A stretch of 8,855 nt of DNA from JBEKEX01 sp050013615 (lineage in GTDB: Bacteria; Chloroflexota; Anaerolineae; Anaerolineales; Anaerolineaceae): assembly GCA_050013615.1 (NCBI GenBank), contig JBEKEX010000128.1, positions 1 to 8,855 of the forward strand. Reading direction: 5' to 3'. The position numbers and the translations under genes are program-made. Under the pieces are notes generated by a model, which worked only from the letters and a program-made list of their open reading frames with translations, had not been told where the DNA came from and ran no database searches. The first letter of the stretch is position 1, and each line of letters starts with the position of its first letter. Below, in pieces: positions 7,186 through 8,855 of this stretch.

Positions 7186-8131
7186 TTTGACGAATCCCTT
7201 GATCGTCGTCGTTGGGCCGACGGCAGTCGGTAAAACCGAACTTTCAGTCCAATTGGCAGAGCGGATTGGTGGAGAAATCGTCTCGGCAGATTCGCGCTTG
7301 TTTTATCGTGGCATGGACATCGGGACGGCAAAGCCCACGCTGGCTGTGAGGGCAAGAGTACCACACCATTTGATCGATGTTGCCGATCCTGATGAGACCT
7401 GGAGTTTATCTCTGTTCCAAAACAATGCCAGGAAAGTTATTTCTGAAATTTACCGGCGCCAACGGATTCCCATTTTGGTGGGGGGGACAGGCCAATATGT
7501 CCATGCTATTACCGAAGCTTGGGACATCCCGGCCCAACAACCGGACCTTGCGCTTCGGAATGTTCTGATGGTTTGGGAAAGCCAGATCGGTGAGGAAGGT
7601 CTTTATCGCCGGTTGGAGATCATCGACCCTGAAGCTGCCAGCCATATCGATCCACGAAATGTCCGGCGGACAGTGCGGGCATTGGAGGTGATTTTCCACA
7701 CCGGAAAGCGCTTCTCCGAGCAACGGAAGAAAGGTAACGTACCTTACTCGATCATCCAGATTGGGCTGACCAGGCCCCGTAGCGAGCTGTATCAGCGGAT
7801 CGACGCCAGGGTCGATAAGATGATCGCCGACGGCCTGGTTCAGGAGATCAGCGGCTTGTTAGCCAAAGGCTATTCCCGTGATCTGCCGACATTATCTGCT
7901 ATTGGGTACCGTGAGATCATCGCTTATTTTGACGGAAAGCTCACCTTGGAGGAGGCGGTGGTTTTGATCAAGCGCGCCACCCGGCAGTTCGTCAGAAGGC
8001 AAGCCAACTGGTTCAAAGAAAGCGATCCGAATATTTTTTGGTTTCAGATGAGAGATGATACTTTAAACGCAGTCGAGACTTGTATTGCGAATAGGTATAA
8101 TTGGAGCTTGCCTTTATCTGAGGATAAATGA
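7172..8131 (+). CDS. miaA: tRNA dimethylallyltransferase
   Basis: Transfers a dimethylallyl group from DMAPP to N6 of A37 in tRNAs that read UNN codons (cytoplasmic). From ATG 7172 the product has 319 residues, typical length. Seen: Walker A GPTAVGKT (15-22), SADSRLFYRGMDIGTAKP (38-55) with the general-base Asp40, VPHHLIDVADP (63-73), VGGTGQYV (103-110), RNVRRTVRALEV (162-173), LSAIGYREII (241-250) and TRQFVRRQANWFK (270-282), the last being the tRNA-contacting end. The start is uncertain: the ATG at 7172 has no good Shine-Dalgarno but gives the usual short lead before the P-loop. A GTG at 7142 has AGGAA (7128-7132) 9 nt upstream and would add ten residues. It overlaps the end of yraN, and its TGA at 8129-8131 overlaps the ligase start codons, suggesting coupled translation of the three genes. 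Confidence 0.95.
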   Translation: MQFPDLTNPLIVVVGPTAVGKTELSVQLAERIGGEIVSADSRLFYRGMDIGTAKPTLAVRARVPHHLIDVADPDETWSLSLFQNNARKVISEIYRRQRIPILVGGTGQYVHAITEAWDIPAQQPDLALRNVLMVWESQIGEEGLYRRLEIIDPEAASHIDPRNVRRTVRALEVIFHTGKRFSEQRKKGNVPYSIIQIGLTRPRSELYQRIDARVDKMIADGLVQEISGLLAKGYSRDLPTLSAIGYREIIAYFDGKLTLEEAVVLIKRATRQFVRRQANWFKESDPNIFWFQMRDDTLNAVETCIANRYNWSLPLSEDK

Positions 8132-8855
8132 TGAATTCCAAACCCTGGCTCGAACATTATGACCGCGGCGTCCCGGCTTCCATCCAGTACCCGGCGAAGA
8201 TGGTGCATTCTTTTTTAAGCGATGCTTCTGCCAAGTTTCCCAATCATGCCTGTACCACATTTCGTGATAACCAAATCACTTATCAAGAAATGGACCAACT
8301 GACCGACCGGTTAGCCGCCGGACTACATTCACTTGGGGTGCGTCAAGGCGACCGTGTGGGAGTAGTGCTGCCCAATATTCCCCAATTCATCGTTGCCTTT
8401 TATGGGATCTTGAAGCTGGGTGGGATCGTTGTAGCAATGAACCCCCAGTATAAGATCGGTGAATTGGAGTTCCAGGCCATGAATGCCGGCGTCAAAACCC
8501 TTATCGGCTTAAAAGCTTCTTCAGAACTGTTGATACAGCTCAAAGAGCGTGTTGGCATCAATCGTCTTATTTTGACAGACGTCGAAGATGCTTTTAAATT
8601 ACGTGGGTCGTTGAGCCTAAAGGATCATCCAAACGGAGATGAAGTGCATGATTTTTTGGGAATGATTGCTAATTCCCCAATGCAATTGCCCAAGGTTGAC
8701 CTTATCCCTGACGATGCGGCAATTTTTCAATACAGTGGTGGGACAACTAGAGAGCCTAAAGCCGCAATCGGCACGCACAAGAACCTGGTGGCCAATACGC
8801 TCCAGTTCAGGAACTGGCTCGTTGGCCTGGAAGACGGGAAAGAAATCGTGTTGGC
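8131..8855 (+). CDS. Long-chain fatty-acid-CoA ligase / AMP-binding enzyme (N-terminal part, runs off window)
   Basis: The first 241 codons of an ANL-superfamily enzyme, which activates a carboxylic acid with ATP and passes it to CoA. Seen: PWLEHYDRGVPASIQYP near the start, common in FadD-like ligases; QITYQEMDQLTDRLAAGL; GDRVGVVLPNIPQFIVAFYG; and LGGIVVAMNPQYKIGELEFQ. The phosphate-binding motif is FQYSGGTTREPKAAIGTHKN (199-218). The usual form is YTGGTTGxPKGA; here Gly is Arg207 and Gly is Ala211. The remaining core, including the A8/A10 motifs, lies outside the window. Two start codons are adjacent (8128 and 8131); GAGG at 8120-8123 is 7 nt from 8131, which I prefer. The ATG at 8128 overlaps the miaA stop as ATGA. 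Substrate chain length cannot be judged from this part. Confidence 0.9.
   Translation, partial: MNSKPWLEHYDRGVPASIQYPAKMVHSFLSDASAKFPNHACTTFRDNQITYQEMDQLTDRLAAGLHSLGVRQGDRVGVVLPNIPQFIVAFYGILKLGGIVVAMNPQYKIGELEFQAMNAGVKTLIGLKASSELLIQLKERVGINRLILTDVEDAFKLRGSLSLKDHPNGDEVHDFLGMIANSPMQLPKVDLIPDDAAIFQYSGGTTREPKAAIGTHKNLVANTLQFRNWLVGLEDGKEIVL

Noticed and set aside
7283..7336. MiaA motif SADSRLFYRGMDIGTAKP lacks the common SMQ triplet
   Set aside because: Leu at this place is also found in well-studied MiaA proteins (the E. coli form has DSALIYKGMD), so it is normal variation.
1..8855. Mobile elements, CRISPR arrays, tRNA genes, long direct repeats
   Set aside because: I scanned for transposase-like frames, terminal inverted repeats, regularly spaced repeats and tRNA-like sequences and saw none that I could support.

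Overview
The window looks like an ordinary chromosomal stretch of a Chloroflexota bacterium, most likely Anaerolineae-like. This placement is an inference from the style of MalQ, GlgA, CinA, MiaA and the acyl-CoA ligase. No rRNA or other marker is present to prove it. The DNA is gene-dense with short intergenic gaps. I see no mobile element, CRISPR array, tRNA or rRNA.

Layout. Bases 2-73 (+) hold the last codons of a protein that resembles the C-terminus of an EamA/DMT membrane transporter. It converges on a five-gene minus-strand cluster, which reads from right to left: a free-standing cyclic-nucleotide-binding domain protein (6721-6212), a CinA-family protein (6179-5010), an amidohydrolase fused to a C-terminal CYTH domain (5013-3040), glycogen synthase glgA (3024-1555) and 4-alpha-glucanotransferase malQ (1491-158). 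Gaps in this run are about 32 nt, an ATGA overlap, 15 nt and 63 nt, so one operon is likely. A 101-bp divergent intergenic region (6722-6822) separates it from a plus-strand run: yraN (6823-7185), miaA (7172-8131) and a long-chain acyl-CoA ligase (8131 to the window end, truncated). These also overlap end to start.

Function. glgA and malQ are a glycogen synthesis/remodelling pair. The amidohydrolase looks like an MTA/SAH (nucleoside) deaminase, CinA belongs to nucleotide/pyridine-nucleotide salvage, and the lead gene is a possible cyclic-nucleotide sensor. yraN-miaA is a housekeeping pair (nuclease-like protein; tRNA A37 prenylation).

Unusual points: (1) malQ has a normal ribosome-binding site and a normal first nine codons, then jumps out of frame to about residue 80 of the family, so it is a deletion pseudogene or an assembly error; (2) the amidohydrolase carries a full CYTH domain; (3) the CinA C-terminal (PncC) domain has lost its signature motif; (4) the acyl-CoA ligase has two substitutions in its phosphate-binding loop; (5) yraN seems to be transcribed as a leaderless mRNA. 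I found no clearly new defence or mobile system.
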